From Bacteroidaceae bacterium (GTDB lineage Bacteria; Bacteroidota; Bacteroidia; Bacteroidales; Bacteroidaceae): a stretch of 64,000 nucleotides of DNA. Location of the stretch: assembly GCA_017642425.1 (NCBI GenBank), contig JAGCPB010000064.1, positions 1-64,000 on the forward strand, read 5' to 3'. The notes under the pieces are model-generated. The model searched no databases, had not been told where the DNA came from, and worked only from the letters and a program-made list of their open reading frames with translations. Numbering within the stretch: the stretch's first letter is position 1; every line of letters begins with the position of its first letter. Position numbers and translations under genes: made by a program. Below, piece by piece: positions 37,252-48,847 of the stretch.

Positions 37252-37303
37252 ATTGTTTTAATCCTGAGTCAAGCCACCACCAGAATGAAAGATGCATTGT
37301 CAT
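37247..37303 (-). CDS. trpL: trp operon leader peptide with three consecutive Trp codons
   Basis: An 18-residue frame, MTMHLSFWWWLDSGLKQS, on the minus strand between the trp promoter and attenuator. The Trp codons (37274-37282) are three TGG in a row. A ribosome stalled there when charged tRNA-Trp is scarce would cover the 37287-37292 strand and leave the antiterminator free; a ribosome reaching the stop would cover the antiterminator strand and allow termination. A second in-frame ATG two codons in is an equally possible start. The identification rests on position, Trp run and the matching RNA structures. Confidence 0.85.
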   Translation of the reverse strand: MTMHLSFWWWLDSGLKQS

Positions 37304-37322
37304 TTTTTTGCTTTTCTGTGTG

Positions 37323-37352
37323 CAAAGGTATACAAAAGTCTAAAAAAACAAA
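37323..37352 (-). promoter_or_regulatory. trp operon promoter
   Basis: On the minus strand TTTG (37349-37352), an 18-base spacer and TACCTTTG (37323-37330). The predicted start near 37317 puts the leader-peptide ATG about 14 bases into the transcript. Confidence 0.7.
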
Positions 37353-37360
37353 TAAAATGA

Positions 37361-37391
37361 TTGTATTTTATCGCAAAAAAACATAAATTTG
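37361..37391 (+). promoter_or_regulatory. Promoter of the fasciclin-like lipoprotein gene
   Basis: TTG (37361-37363), 20 bases, then TAAATTTG (37384-37391). Its -33 element lies only nine bases from that of the divergent trp promoter. Confidence 0.65.
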
Positions 37392-37428
37392 ACTATTACT
37401 TACATGACTACTGATTATTTGACCGATT

Positions 37429-39495
37429 ATGATAAAAAAGGACTTATCTGCTTTTGGGGCAATTGTATGCCTGTCTGTATTATCTTTAATTAATCTCACA
37501 AGTTGCTGGGATGAATATCACCCCGGTACATATTACACCTTCCAGGGAAAGACTGTAGCATCAGATCTGATGGATAATCCCAACTACAGTGACTTCGTCA
37601 GGATTCTTGAAAGAGCCAATGTGCTGAATGACCTGAAGGTGTATGGAAACAATACCTGTTTCGCACCTGACAACAAAGCCATAGCCGATTTCCTTAAAGA
37701 ACGTGAGGCGATTGCACGTAGAGAGGGAAAGGACGTGACTTATAACACGGTCGATGATCTCCCCCAGGAGGACTGTGACACCCTGGCCTGGACCCATCTG
37801 CTTGATATCACATGCTATGTCAATGATCTGGAACCAGGCCTGTTGCCAAAAGTCAACCTTAATGACCGTTTTCTCACTTTCACTCTTGACTCCACACTTG
37901 TCGAGCAATTGGGAGATTCTGTGTACGCACTTGAAAGACATTTGAATAATGCCATTATCATTGCTAAAGATGACTCTTGCGAAAACGGTGTGGTACATTA
38001 CATAGACCGTTGCATTGATTTTAGCGGTAACTACGTTTATGATTTGGTTGACAATGACCCCAAGACCATGCTGTTCAGCGAGGCACTCAAGTTATGCGGA
38101 TTACACAAAAAGCTGAGCGAGTGGTATGATTATAGCTACACTATAGGTGAGGATTCAGTTCTTAAGGGCGTCTCATTGATGCAGGTGACCAATGAATATT
38201 CCGTTTTCTATTGGGCCAAAAGAAAAACCGGTTTCACGCTTCTTGTCCCCGTTGACTCCATATTCCATGCAAACGGCGTCAACAATGTCATTCCCGATAT
38301 GTTTGAACTTGCCAAGAGCATCTATGGAGAGACTGATGATGCCGAAATCATGTCAGATTACGCCAATCCCAAAAACCCGTTATACAAGTTCATTTCATAC
38401 CACATACTTCCGTTTGTTACAGACCTGTCCAGGATAAACGGCCGCAGTGATGTCATGCAGACTCATAATGCCGGCAAAACCGATCCTGAAGATTATTTTG
38501 AGACATTCCTTCCCAAGAGCCTTGTCAGAATCTCAACCAAACTCAAGAACGGTGTTATGGATATGGATCAGATATACATAAACAGCCGCGGCAATGAGGG
38601 CAACGGAACCGTAGGTTTCAAGGGAGCCAAAGAAAGGGGTATAAGAATACTCAACACACAGGAAATGCGCGAATTGGGAGTATCAAACAATACTGCATTG
38701 AATGGCGTTTACCATTATGTGGACAGGATCATGAAATATGACACCTATGTTCGGGAAGAAATTCTTGACCGCCGTATGAGAATTGACTGCACTACACTGT
38801 CGCCAGACTTTATCACATCGGGAGCACGTCAGTTCGATTCCAGCATAACCGGAGTCAAATACTATGGCAGCGGTTTCAAGGATCCTAAGAATTTTGCTTC
38901 ATATCATACTGATTACACTCTTTCCGTACGTTCAACCGCAGCCGATAAGAGTTATGCATATGAAGGTGACGGTATTGATATTGAAGGACAGTTTGATATA
39001 TATGTCAAACTACCTCCCGTTCCCCATGACGGCACCTGGCAACTCAGGTTGTCATACCGTGGCAACAAACGTTGCGGTATTATACAGAACTATCTGGCAT
39101 GTGTGCCTGTAGGACAGGAAGTAAGCCGTTCTGACTGGAAACCGCTGGGTATTCCGGTCGACCTGCGATTTGATAATCTGAATGAGACCCCCGCCGTAGG
39201 TTGGATTAAGGATGAAGACCTGGAGAATGCAGCTGCAGTTGAGGCTCTGGACAAATCAATGAAGAACCGTGGTTGGCTGAAAGGCTCTATAGCCCAGAGG
39301 ACTGACGATGGTGATTTGCATCGTGATGTCAGATCTATGGGACGTATGATACTTACAACTGATTACATGAAGAGTAACATGGACTATTATCTCAGAATCA
39401 AGCAGATACTTGACAACAACAAGGCACAGTTCCTGTTTGACTTCATAGAACTGGTTCCCAAATCAGTTTATGATGGGCATGAGGACAAGAACTGA
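37429..39495 (+). CDS. Fasciclin-domain lipoprotein
   Basis: A 688-residue lipoprotein (lipobox LTSC, Cys26) with two fasciclin-like regions. The first begins at YSDFVRILERANVLNDLKVYGNNTCFAPDN (about 47-90) and the second around 230-440 (TGFTLLVPVDSIFHANG). The C-terminal third is beta-rich and may be a ligand-binding domain. Fasciclin proteins of this kind in Bacteroidota are often tied to polysaccharide-utilisation or adhesion loci, but no SusC/SusD pair is adjacent. The last 33 bases overlap the converging HAD gene. Confidence 0.78.
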   Translation: MIKKDLSAFGAIVCLSVLSLINLTSCWDEYHPGTYYTFQGKTVASDLMDNPNYSDFVRILERANVLNDLKVYGNNTCFAPDNKAIADFLKEREAIARREGKDVTYNTVDDLPQEDCDTLAWTHLLDITCYVNDLEPGLLPKVNLNDRFLTFTLDSTLVEQLGDSVYALERHLNNAIIIAKDDSCENGVVHYIDRCIDFSGNYVYDLVDNDPKTMLFSEALKLCGLHKKLSEWYDYSYTIGEDSVLKGVSLMQVTNEYSVFYWAKRKTGFTLLVPVDSIFHANGVNNVIPDMFELAKSIYGETDDAEIMSDYANPKNPLYKFISYHILPFVTDLSRINGRSDVMQTHNAGKTDPEDYFETFLPKSLVRISTKLKNGVMDMDQIYINSRGNEGNGTVGFKGAKERGIRILNTQEMRELGVSNNTALNGVYHYVDRIMKYDTYVREEILDRRMRIDCTTLSPDFITSGARQFDSSITGVKYYGSGFKDPKNFASYHTDYTLSVRSTAADKSYAYEGDGIDIEGQFDIYVKLPPVPHDGTWQLRLSYRGNKRCGIIQNYLACVPVGQEVSRSDWKPLGIPVDLRFDNLNETPAVGWIKDEDLENAAAVEALDKSMKNRGWLKGSIAQRTDDGDLHRDVRSMGRMILTTDYMKSNMDYYLRIKQILDNNKAQFLFDFIELVPKSVYDGHEDKN

Positions 39496-40074
39496 TTGAA
39501 GCTTGTCTGCACTGCCTGGATATACAATGCCGCTCATTCCTAACCGGATGGCGGCATTTACATTATCCTCACGGTCATCAATGAAAAGACACTCCTCGGG
39601 CTTTAGACTGTATTTTGAAAGCAGTAGCCTGTATACGGCCGGATCCGGTTTTACCAGTCTGACCGAGCTGGAAACCACATAGTTTTCAATACTACCTATG
39701 GTTCTGAAACGGCATCGTGCTTCAGTGAATGTTTCGGCCGGCCAGTTGGTCAGGCCATAGACCCCTACTCCTCTGTTTTTCAGGTCCTGTACCAGTTCAT
39801 ACATACCTGGAATTTCACCATGGCACATGTCAAACCAGCGGTCACGGAACAATGCTATGGCATCGGCATAATCGGGATGAACAGCCTGAAGCTCAGCTAC
39901 GCACACGTCCATACTCTCGCCACGGTCCATACGGGTAAACCATTCCCGGTTACAGACATGCTCGGTAAAGAACCTGCATTTCTGTTCATCACCGCCAAAT
40001 ACGGGCAGGAAAAGATATGCCGGATTCCAGTCGACAAGGACGTTGCCGTAGTCAAATATTATGTTTTTAATCAT
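39463..40074 (-). CDS. HAD-family phosphatase (YihX-like)
   Basis: A 203-residue haloacid-dehalogenase hydrolase: nucleophile Asp8 in FDYGNVLVDWN, motif II S/T region near VYGLTNWP, Lys in RLVKPDPAVY, and acidic motif IV FIDDREDN. The second Asp of the usual DxD is Gly (DYG), as in the FD(L/F/Y)GNV subgroup that includes the glucose-1-phosphate phosphatase YihX. The substrate is unknown. The 3' end overlaps the convergent lipoprotein gene, and its start overlaps the M23 gene by eight bases, so it ends an operon ligA-dapA-M23-HAD. Confidence 0.88.
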   Translation of the reverse strand: MIKNIIFDYGNVLVDWNPAYLFLPVFGGDEQKCRFFTEHVCNREWFTRMDRGESMDVCVAELQAVHPDYADAIALFRDRWFDMCHGEIPGMYELVQDLKNRGVGVYGLTNWPAETFTEARCRFRTIGSIENYVVSSSVRLVKPDPAVYRLLLSKYSLKPEECLFIDDREDNVNAAIRLGMSGIVYPGSADKLQSVLVLMPIIN

Positions 40075-41355
40075 TTGAATCAGTGATACTTATGGAATCA
40101 GATAATAGTATTGACCGCAAACTGTCCGGCAGAGAGAGCCCCACCTTGTCCATATATCCGCTTACAGTTCTCAAATATGCGGGCATATCCTCGTCCTTGA
40201 TAGGATCTACTGCCGGCAGGTCCATACGCAGCGGATCTATTGCCGTTCCGTTCTTGAACACGCGATAGTCCAGATGAGGACCTGTGGCCACTCCGGTTGC
40301 CCCCACATAGCCTATCAGCTGGCCTTGCGACACATGTGTTCCCTGGTTGATTCCTGCGGCAAAGCCACGCAGGTGCATATACTCGGTTGTATAGGTGGAG
40401 TTGTGCTTAATCTTAAGATAATTGCCTCCGCCTTTGCTGTCCCATGCCTTGGTTATCACCACTCCGTCACCTACTGAATAAACAGGTGTGCCCGATGGTG
40501 CTGCATAATCAACGCCGTGATGGGCGCGAACCACCTTTGTTACAGGATGTACACGGGCGTTTGAGAACTTGGAGCTGATACGTGAATAACTCAAGGGAGC
40601 CTTAAGGAAAGCCCGCCTGAGACTGGTGCCGTTCTCGTCAAAATACTCACCGCGCTCATTATGATAGATGTATCGGAAAGCGTAGTGATTGCTGCCTCCG
40701 GTAATGAAATTGGCAGCCAGGATGTTACCTGTGGCAACCTTTATGCTGTCGGCATACAGTTCCTGATAATATACCGCAAATGAGTCATTCTTCTGGATTC
40801 CAAAGAAATCTATGGTCCATGAATAGACATCGGCCAGCATTCCAGCCAGGTCAGGCGCAGCCCCCTGCTCTATCATGGCGTTCCATAAAGAAGACTGAAT
40901 GCTTCCGCTTATATAATTGTCAACTGTATCTACAGGCAGTGTTCCACGATAACTGAAAATGCTGTCAGTCAATGAATAGACCACATAATCGGTCTTGTTT
41001 ATGTCATATACGAAATAACGGGCGGTTGCAACAGAGTCATGGTCACGGATTACGTGATATGACTTGCCCTGCTGAATCTTGCGTACACTCCAGGTGCTGT
41101 CTGATGACTTATCCAGATAGTAAATGGTCTGAGCTGATACACCGTATTTGAACAGTATGTTTGACAGCAACTCATTGCGGCCTATAATGCCGTCGGTGAT
41201 ATCCATGCTGTCAATGCATACTCCCCAGCGATATACCGGCTGGGGAACAGTATCGGTAATCTCCTCCTGTTCTTGTACAGCCGGCTGCCCGTTCTGTTTG
41301 CACGATGCAATGAACGGAATAACGGTCAAAATGACAAGACGCAGCAGTTTTCTCA

Positions 41356-41356
<1 letters not shown>
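40067..41356 (-). CDS. M23-family peptidase lipoprotein
   Basis: A 429-residue lipoprotein (lipobox IASC, Cys19) with a C-terminal LytM/M23 metallopeptidase domain (about 285-385): HHGVDYAAPSGTPVY carries the first zinc His and Asp, and TEYMHL a catalytic His. The usual HxH motif reads HLD (GPHLDYRV), so the third zinc ligand is Asp instead of His. M23 enzymes cut peptidoglycan cross-bridges or activate amidases. It sits between dapA (meso-DAP and lysine pathway) and a HAD phosphatase, overlapping both. Confidence 0.9.
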
Positions 41357-44305
<2,949 letters not shown>

Positions 44306-44320
44306 TTACGCATAATTTTG

Positions 44321-44328
44321 TAATTTTG
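44321..44328 (+). promoter_or_regulatory. -7 promoter element for trmD
   Basis: TAATTTTG 22 bases before the trmD ATG; an overlapping second TAATTTTG at 44313-44320 precedes it. No clear TTG at the right spacing. Confidence 0.45.
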
Positions 44329-44350
44329 CAGGCGATTATAGTACATATTT

Positions 44351-45022
44351 ATGCGTATAGATATACTTACAGTATTTCCCGATATGCTTGAGGGTTTCTT
44401 TAACTGCTCAATGATGGCACGTGCCCAGAAAGCCGGTCTTGCCGATATCCATCTGCATGACATAAGGGACTACACCACCGATAAGCACCACAAGACCGAT
44501 GACTACCCATTTGGAGGCTGTGCCGGCCTTGTAATGAAGATAGAACCCATTGACCGCCTCATTACCGACCTCAAGTCACAGCGTGAATACGATGAGGTAA
44601 TATACACTTCACCCGACGGCGAGCAGTTCAATCAGAAAGCCGCCAACAGCCTATCCCTGCTAAACAACATAATCATTCTGTGCGGTCACTACAAAGGAAT
44701 CGATTACCGCATCCGTGAGCATCTGATAACCCGCGAGATAAGCATCGGCGACTACGTCCTCACAGGAGGAGAACTTGCAGCCGCCGTAATGACCGACAGC
44801 ATAGTACGTTTGATTCCCGGCGTCCTCTCCGACGAGCAGTCCGCCCTCTCCGACTGCTTCCAGGACAACCTCCTGGCTCCACCCGTCTACACCCGTCCCG
44901 CCGACTACAAAGGCTGGAAGGTTCCCGATGTCCTATTATCAGGAAATCAAGCTTTAATAGATGATTGGGAATTCCAACAATCCCTGGAAAGAACCAAAAG
45001 GTTGCGCCCAGACTTACTCTAA
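44351..45022 (+). CDS. trmD: tRNA (guanine-N1)-methyltransferase
   Basis: TrmD methylates G37 of tRNAs and prevents frameshifting. The 223-residue SPOUT enzyme has the trefoil-knot motifs [27 protein letters not shown] and [13 protein letters not shown]. The C-terminus ends [10 protein letters not shown]. It stands alone, not in the usual rpsP-rimM-trmD-rplS operon. Its last nine bases overlap the convergent pyrD. Confidence 0.96.
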   Translation: MRIDILTVFPDMLEGFFNCSMMARAQKAGLADIHLHDIRDYTTDKHHKTDDYPFGGCAGLVMKIEPIDRLITDLKSQREYDEVIYTSPDGEQFNQKAANSLSLLNNIIILCGHYKGIDYRIREHLITREISIGDYVLTGGELAAAVMTDSIVRLIPGVLSDEQSALSDCFQDNLLAPPVYTRPADYKGWKVPDVLLSGNQALIDDWEFQQSLERTKRLRPDLL

Positions 45023-45922
45023 GGCTCCGATGATATCCTGAACGGAATTGAAACCGTGACGTGAAAGGTAATCTTCGATTCCGTCAACAACTTTCTCAGA
45101 GATAGAAGGGTCAATAAAGTTTGCCGTACCTATTTGAATGGCTGAAGCACCAGCCAAAAGGAATTCAATTGCATCGGTAGCAGAGCAGATGCCGCCTAAG
45201 CCTATTACGGGAATCTTGACAGCTTTTGCAGTCTGCCAAACCATACGCAAAGCCACAGGTTTGACTGCCGGCCCGCTCATGCCGCCGGTAACAGTTGACA
45301 GGATAGGTTTGCGCTTCTCGGCATCAATAGCCATACCAAGCATGGTGTTGATGAGCGATACGCTATCGGCCCCAGCCCCCTCAACCGCCCGGGCAATCTC
45401 AGTAATATCAGTCACATTAGGTGAAAGCTTCACAATCAAAGTCTTATCATAAGCTTTGCGCACAGCACTCACAACCTGAGCAGCGCTTTCAGGCTTGACA
45501 CCAAACGCCATTCCGCCCTGCTTTACATTAGGGCAAGAGATATTAAGCTCAATGGCCGGTATGTCATCAAGAGTATTAATTATGCTTGCACACTGCACAT
45601 AATCCTCAATAGATGAACCCGATACATTCACAATCACGTTAGTCTGGAACTTCCGTACCTCAGGATAGATATGATCCACAAAGTAGTCAACACCCTTGTT
45701 CTGCAGACCTACGGCATTGAGCATCCCTGCCGGAGTCTCGGCCATACGGGGATAAGGATTACCCTGGCGCGGATTGAGCGTAGTACCTTTTACTATTATG
45801 GCGCCAAGACGGTTGATATCCATAAAATCAGCGTACTCAGTGCCGTAACCGAATGTGCCCGATGCCGTCATGACCGGGTTCTTGAACTCCAGTGAGCCTA
45901 TCTTAGTGCTTAATTGAACCAT
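45014..45922 (-). CDS. pyrD: Dihydroorotate dehydrogenase, class 1B catalytic subunit
   Basis: A 302-residue FMN-dependent TIM-barrel enzyme oxidising dihydroorotate to orotate in pyrimidine synthesis. [15 protein letters not shown] carries the catalytic Cys of class 1 enzymes, and [16 protein letters not shown] is the FMN phosphate site. The adjacent upstream gene encodes the iron-sulfur flavoprotein partner, so this is an NAD-linked 1B type. It overlaps that gene by 13 bases. Confidence 0.94.
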   Translation of the reverse strand: MVQLSTKIGSLEFKNPVMTASGTFGYGTEYADFMDINRLGAIIVKGTTLNPRQGNPYPRMAETPAGMLNAVGLQNKGVDYFVDHIYPEVRKFQTNVIVNVSGSSIEDYVQCASIINTLDDIPAIELNISCPNVKQGGMAFGVKPESAAQVVSAVRKAYDKTLIVKLSPNVTDITEIARAVEGAGADSVSLINTMLGMAIDAEKRKPILSTVTGGMSGPAVKPVALRMVWQTAKAVKIPVIGLGGICSATDAIEFLLAGASAIQIGTANFIDPSISEKVVDGIEDYLSRHGFNSVQDIIGALE

Positions 45923-46689
45923 TTCAGTCTATCTATATTGAATACCGGACCCTCTTTACAAACACACACGTTGCCCTCATCGGCAGTATCCTCAACGCAG
46001 CACAGACATGCGCCTATTCCGCAAGCCATACGGTGCTCCAGAGACACCTCACAGGCCATCTCATGCTCCTTTGCCCACTTGGCCACAGCCTTGAGCATAG
46101 GCGTAGGACCACAGGCATAGATGCGGTCAAATGACTCGCTGTCCATAAGCAGGCTGTGATTAGTCACAAAACCCTTCTCTCCGGCCGATCCGTCCTCGGT
46201 CGTCATGAACAGGTCACCGTACTTCATAAACTCCTCCTTACGCAGAATAAGGCTCTCTGTCCGTCCTCCAAAAAGGAATACAGGCCTTATGCCATGTTCT
46301 GCCAATTCCTGACCAAGAAACAGCAACGGAGCAACACCCACTCCGCCACCAATAAGCAAGGGCCTTGAAACATGTGTAGTGCGGTAACTGAAACCGTTGC
46401 CGAGCGGCAAAAGGACATTAACCTTATCACCCTGCTTAAGCTCTGCAAGCGATGATGTTCCTTCCCCGACAATCTGGATAAGAAACTCAACCAGGTTTCT
46501 TGCACGGTCAATGGAATGAATTGAAATGGGCCTGCGCAGCAGCACCTTGGCCGATGGCACCTGCAATTCGGCAAACTGCCCGGCCACCATATCCGGCAAT
46601 TCTCCGGGATATTGCAATGTCAGCAGTGTGGCACAAGGACCGACCAAGCGGTTATCGGCCACAACCATATCTGATTGGAATTTCTTCAT
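45910..46689 (-). CDS. pyrK: Dihydroorotate dehydrogenase electron-transfer subunit
   Basis: A 259-residue FAD and [2Fe-2S] protein passing electrons from PyrD to NAD. Visible are [10 protein letters not shown] (FAD site), [15 protein letters not shown] (NAD/FAD), and the cysteine cluster [25 protein letters not shown] start it at 46689 (MKKFQSDM) because the in-frame ATG at 46737 lies upstream of the predicted promoter. Pairing with PyrD gives the heterotetrameric 1B complex. Confidence 0.92.
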   Translation of the reverse strand: MKKFQSDMVVADNRLVGPCATLLTLQYPGELPDMVAGQFAELQVPSAKVLLRRPISIHSIDRARNLVEFLIQIVGEGTSSLAELKQGDKVNVLLPLGNGFSYRTTHVSRPLLIGGGVGVAPLLFLGQELAEHGIRPVFLFGGRTESLILRKEEFMKYGDLFMTTEDGSAGEKGFVTNHSLLMDSESFDRIYACGPTPMLKAVAKWAKEHEMACEVSLEHRMACGIGACLCCVEDTADEGNVCVCKEGPVFNIDRLKWFN

Positions 46690-46708
46690 ACGTAGTAAAA
46701 TAGCACTG

Positions 46709-46738
46709 CGAAGGTACAAAAAAAGGTGCAACCCCAAA
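46709..46738 (-). promoter_or_regulatory. Promoter for pyrK-pyrD
   Basis: On the minus strand CTTTTG (-33) around 46735-46738, an 18-base spacer and TACCTTCG (46709-46716), one base from consensus. It overlaps the terminator of the upstream LRR gene. Confidence 0.45.
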
Positions 46739-46748
46739 AGGCTGCACC
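46718..46748 (-). terminator. Terminator after the LRR lipoprotein gene
   Basis: A GGTGCA/TGCACC stem extended by CC/GG across a mismatch, then seven T on the minus strand, 25 bases past the stop codon. Confidence 0.8.
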
Positions 46749-46772
46749 AGGTTAGTTATAGGTGTAATTGAA

Positions 46773-47696
46773 TTAGTATTCCTGCACGTTCTTGAAATCG
46801 CGCCATTCCAGACGTCTCCTATAGTTCATTATCTGGCCTCTTGGCACATACAACTTGGCATTCTGTTTGGTCTCATCATCAAACACTGTGGGGCTGTTGT
46901 GCGGCGGGAATATGCCATGAGAGTTAATCAGAGCCAGTTTTGGACAGTTCTTGAATGAATCAACACCCAATATTCTAACGTTTCCTCCCAACTCAACTTC
47001 CTCAAGAGCAGTGCAGTTCTTGAATGCATAGTCGCTGACTGCAGTAACAAAGTTACCAATATTGACCTTTCTCAGGAAAGAGTTGTTTATGAATGCCTCG
47101 GTGCAGATCAAAGATACCTCCTCAGATATGACATAATCTGTCAGAGCCTTCTTGTCCGGATATTTAATGAGCATTCTGTTGTCCTTGCTGAACAGAACGC
47201 CGTCAACATCCTTATATGACTGGTTGTTCTCATTGACCGTGTATCTCTTTACACCGGTACAGCCTTTGAATGCGTCATTGACAATACGTATTACACTGTA
47301 AGGGATATCGATAGAATTAACCTCTGCATTATAGAAGGCATTCTGGTCTATCTCCATTACACGGAATGTGAAATCATCATTCTCACCTGTTACGATAAAT
47401 GAAGGTATGCTGATGTCACCCTTGTAATTACTGGGACCATCGTCAAAATTCTTACGGCCGTTGGTATGATCCCATGTAAGAGTCACATTGCCAAAGTTAT
47501 CCAGAATCCTGTAGCAGAGAGTAGTACCGTTATTGTACTTTACGGTAATAATCTGATCCTGCACCTGAGCGTCAAGTTGTTTTACAAGCAGGGTCTGCCA
47601 TACCTCATTCTGGTTTGTTTTTGATGCTTCTTTACTGCTACGGCAACCGCAGAGAGCAAACACCGCGATAGCCAAAACAAATAGATATTTTTTCAT
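46773..47696 (-). CDS. Leucine-rich-repeat (BspA-like) lipoprotein
   Basis: A 307-residue lipoprotein (lipobox LCGC, Cys18) with a C-terminal series of LRR_5/BspA-type repeats: IDIPYSVIRIVNDAFKGCTG, ICTEAFINNSFLRKVNIGNF and DYAFKNCTALEEVELGGNV. It is followed by a PRGQIMNYRRRLEWRDF tail. Such proteins sit on the outer membrane and often bind host or microbial surfaces, though the ligand is unknown. The start at 47696 fits the promoter 30-60 bases upstream; a more distal ATG at 47741 lies inside that promoter. Confidence 0.86.
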   Translation of the reverse strand: MKKYLFVLAIAVFALCGCRSSKEASKTNQNEVWQTLLVKQLDAQVQDQIITVKYNNGTTLCYRILDNFGNVTLTWDHTNGRKNFDDGPSNYKGDISIPSFIVTGENDDFTFRVMEIDQNAFYNAEVNSIDIPYSVIRIVNDAFKGCTGVKRYTVNENNQSYKDVDGVLFSKDNRMLIKYPDKKALTDYVISEEVSLICTEAFINNSFLRKVNIGNFVTAVSDYAFKNCTALEEVELGGNVRILGVDSFKNCPKLALINSHGIFPPHNSPTVFDDETKQNAKLYVPRGQIMNYRRRLEWRDFKNVQEY

Positions 47697-47725
47697 AGCT
47701 TTAATTGGTTTATTCTTGTTATCAG

Positions 47726-47756
47726 CAAAAATAAACATCAAATTCTAAAAAATCAA
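47726..47756 (-). promoter_or_regulatory. Promoter of the LRR lipoprotein gene
   Basis: On the minus strand TTG (47754-47756), 20 bases and TATTTTTG (47726-47733). It falls between the XRE gene stop and the lipoprotein start. Confidence 0.65.
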
Positions 47757-47766
47757 AAAATCCGTA

Positions 47767-48243
47767 TTATTTTTTTAATTCCGATGAAAATTTCTGATAT
47801 GTACCATCATCAAAGAAAACCATGACCTCTTTAATTGTCTTTTCCTTTAATGGTTTTGGGATATCTGTGAGGGGCGTATCTTCCTTATTATTACGTTTTT
47901 TTCGTTGTTTCTGAAGCGAATCTTCCTCTCTGAGACTTGAAAAATCCGGAGTTTTCCGTACATCATCCAGGAATATCGAATCCATACCGGGCAAAAGAGG
48001 ATAATCCGGTTCCTGACGCACATTATCCTGTAGTCCGGGAATTGCCGATCCTTTTCCGTCCAGAAGCCATTCAAGTTCAATATCAGGATAGGCCTTATGG
48101 ATTGCCATCATAAATTTAAGGCTGGGTTCGTTTCTGCCGTTTAATATATGCTGCAGCGTAGCCCTTTGTACATTTATTGCATTTGCAAACTGTGTTGGAG
48201 TAAGATGCAACAGTTCCATTAATTCTATCAACCTCTCTTTCAT
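47767..48243 (-). CDS. XRE-family helix-turn-helix regulator
   Basis: About 158 residues: an N-terminal Cro/C1-type HTH (MKERLIELMELLHLTPTQFANAINVQRATLQHILNG, about 1-65) and a basic, Pro-containing C-terminal half with no recognised domain. It probably binds DNA as a dimer. The start at 48243 is preferred, because the longer frame begins in the promoter region. A TACAAATGTA site overlaps its own -7 element, so autorepression is plausible. Genes it controls are unknown; the adjacent LRR lipoprotein is a candidate. Confidence 0.85.
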   Translation of the reverse strand: MKERLIELMELLHLTPTQFANAINVQRATLQHILNGRNEPSLKFMMAIHKAYPDIELEWLLDGKGSAIPGLQDNVRQEPDYPLLPGMDSIFLDDVRKTPDFSSLREEDSLQKQRKKRNNKEDTPLTDIPKPLKEKTIKEVMVFFDDGTYQKFSSELKK

Positions 48244-48273
48244 AGCTGAAAATGACACATTTTTCGTTATTGT

Positions 48274-48738
48274 TACAAATGTATCAAAATTAATTTGGTT
48301 TCGCAACATCCAAATGTACACAACATTTGTAGTTTACAAATGTATAATCAAACATATGTTGCAATGATCTTTGAATATTCAATCAGATTGATAGCGGAAT
48401 TGATGAATCAAAGGTTGAATAAGGTTTGGATATCTTTATTAAATTATTGATTAATAAGACATTATTATATGCATAATATCACTATGGCCAGTATTTTGGA
48501 CCGTTTTGCATAATGAAACCGGTAGATTTGTTGAAAAACTTTAGAGTTAATCATATAAATAAACTGATTTAAAGCATATTATTATTTATTATAAATCATG
48601 TATACACTTTTGCATAAGCCGACCATCTGGTCTTTTCCTATTATCTCAAGGTCTCAGAAATGTATACATTTGTGTTGTTGATGTACTGCAAAATAGGCTT
48701 GCGGCATTTGCGTTTGCAGCGCTTTTAATACAAATGTA
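48274..48738. repeat. Dispersed TACAAATGTA-like sites in the region upstream of the XRE gene
   Basis: Exact TACAAATGTA at 48274-48283, 48335-48344 and 48729-48738; near copies at 48311-48318 (CAAATGTA), 48323-48331 (ACATTTGTA, inverse) and 48665-48674 (TACATTTGTG, inverse). They lie in the roughly 600-base gene-free stretch between the XRE gene and holA. Apart from these sites, the promoter and the holA terminator, the stretch is A/T-rich with no frame or RNA I can support. Confidence 0.6.
48276..48306 (-). promoter_or_regulatory. Promoter of the XRE gene with overlapping operator-like site
   Basis: On the minus strand TTG (48304-48306), 20 bases, then TACATTTG (48276-48283). The -7 element is embedded in TACAAATGTA (48274-48283). 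Confidence 0.6.
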
Positions 48739-48752
48739 TATGTTAAATATAA

Positions 48753-48780
48753 TTAAAGGCCACCCATCGGGCAGCCTTAA
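48753..48780 (-). terminator. Hairpin downstream of holA
   Basis: A TTAA-GGC / GCC-TTAA stem, symmetric CA/CA internal loop, CCC/GGG stem and ATC loop, followed on the minus strand by TTTAATTATATTT. It lies about 70 bases past the holA stop. Confidence 0.6.
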
Positions 48781-48847
48781 AAACAAATAATCAGCGAGAT
48801 TTCAAAATTTGAAACAAATCCCTACTGTTATCCGAAATATTCAATTG

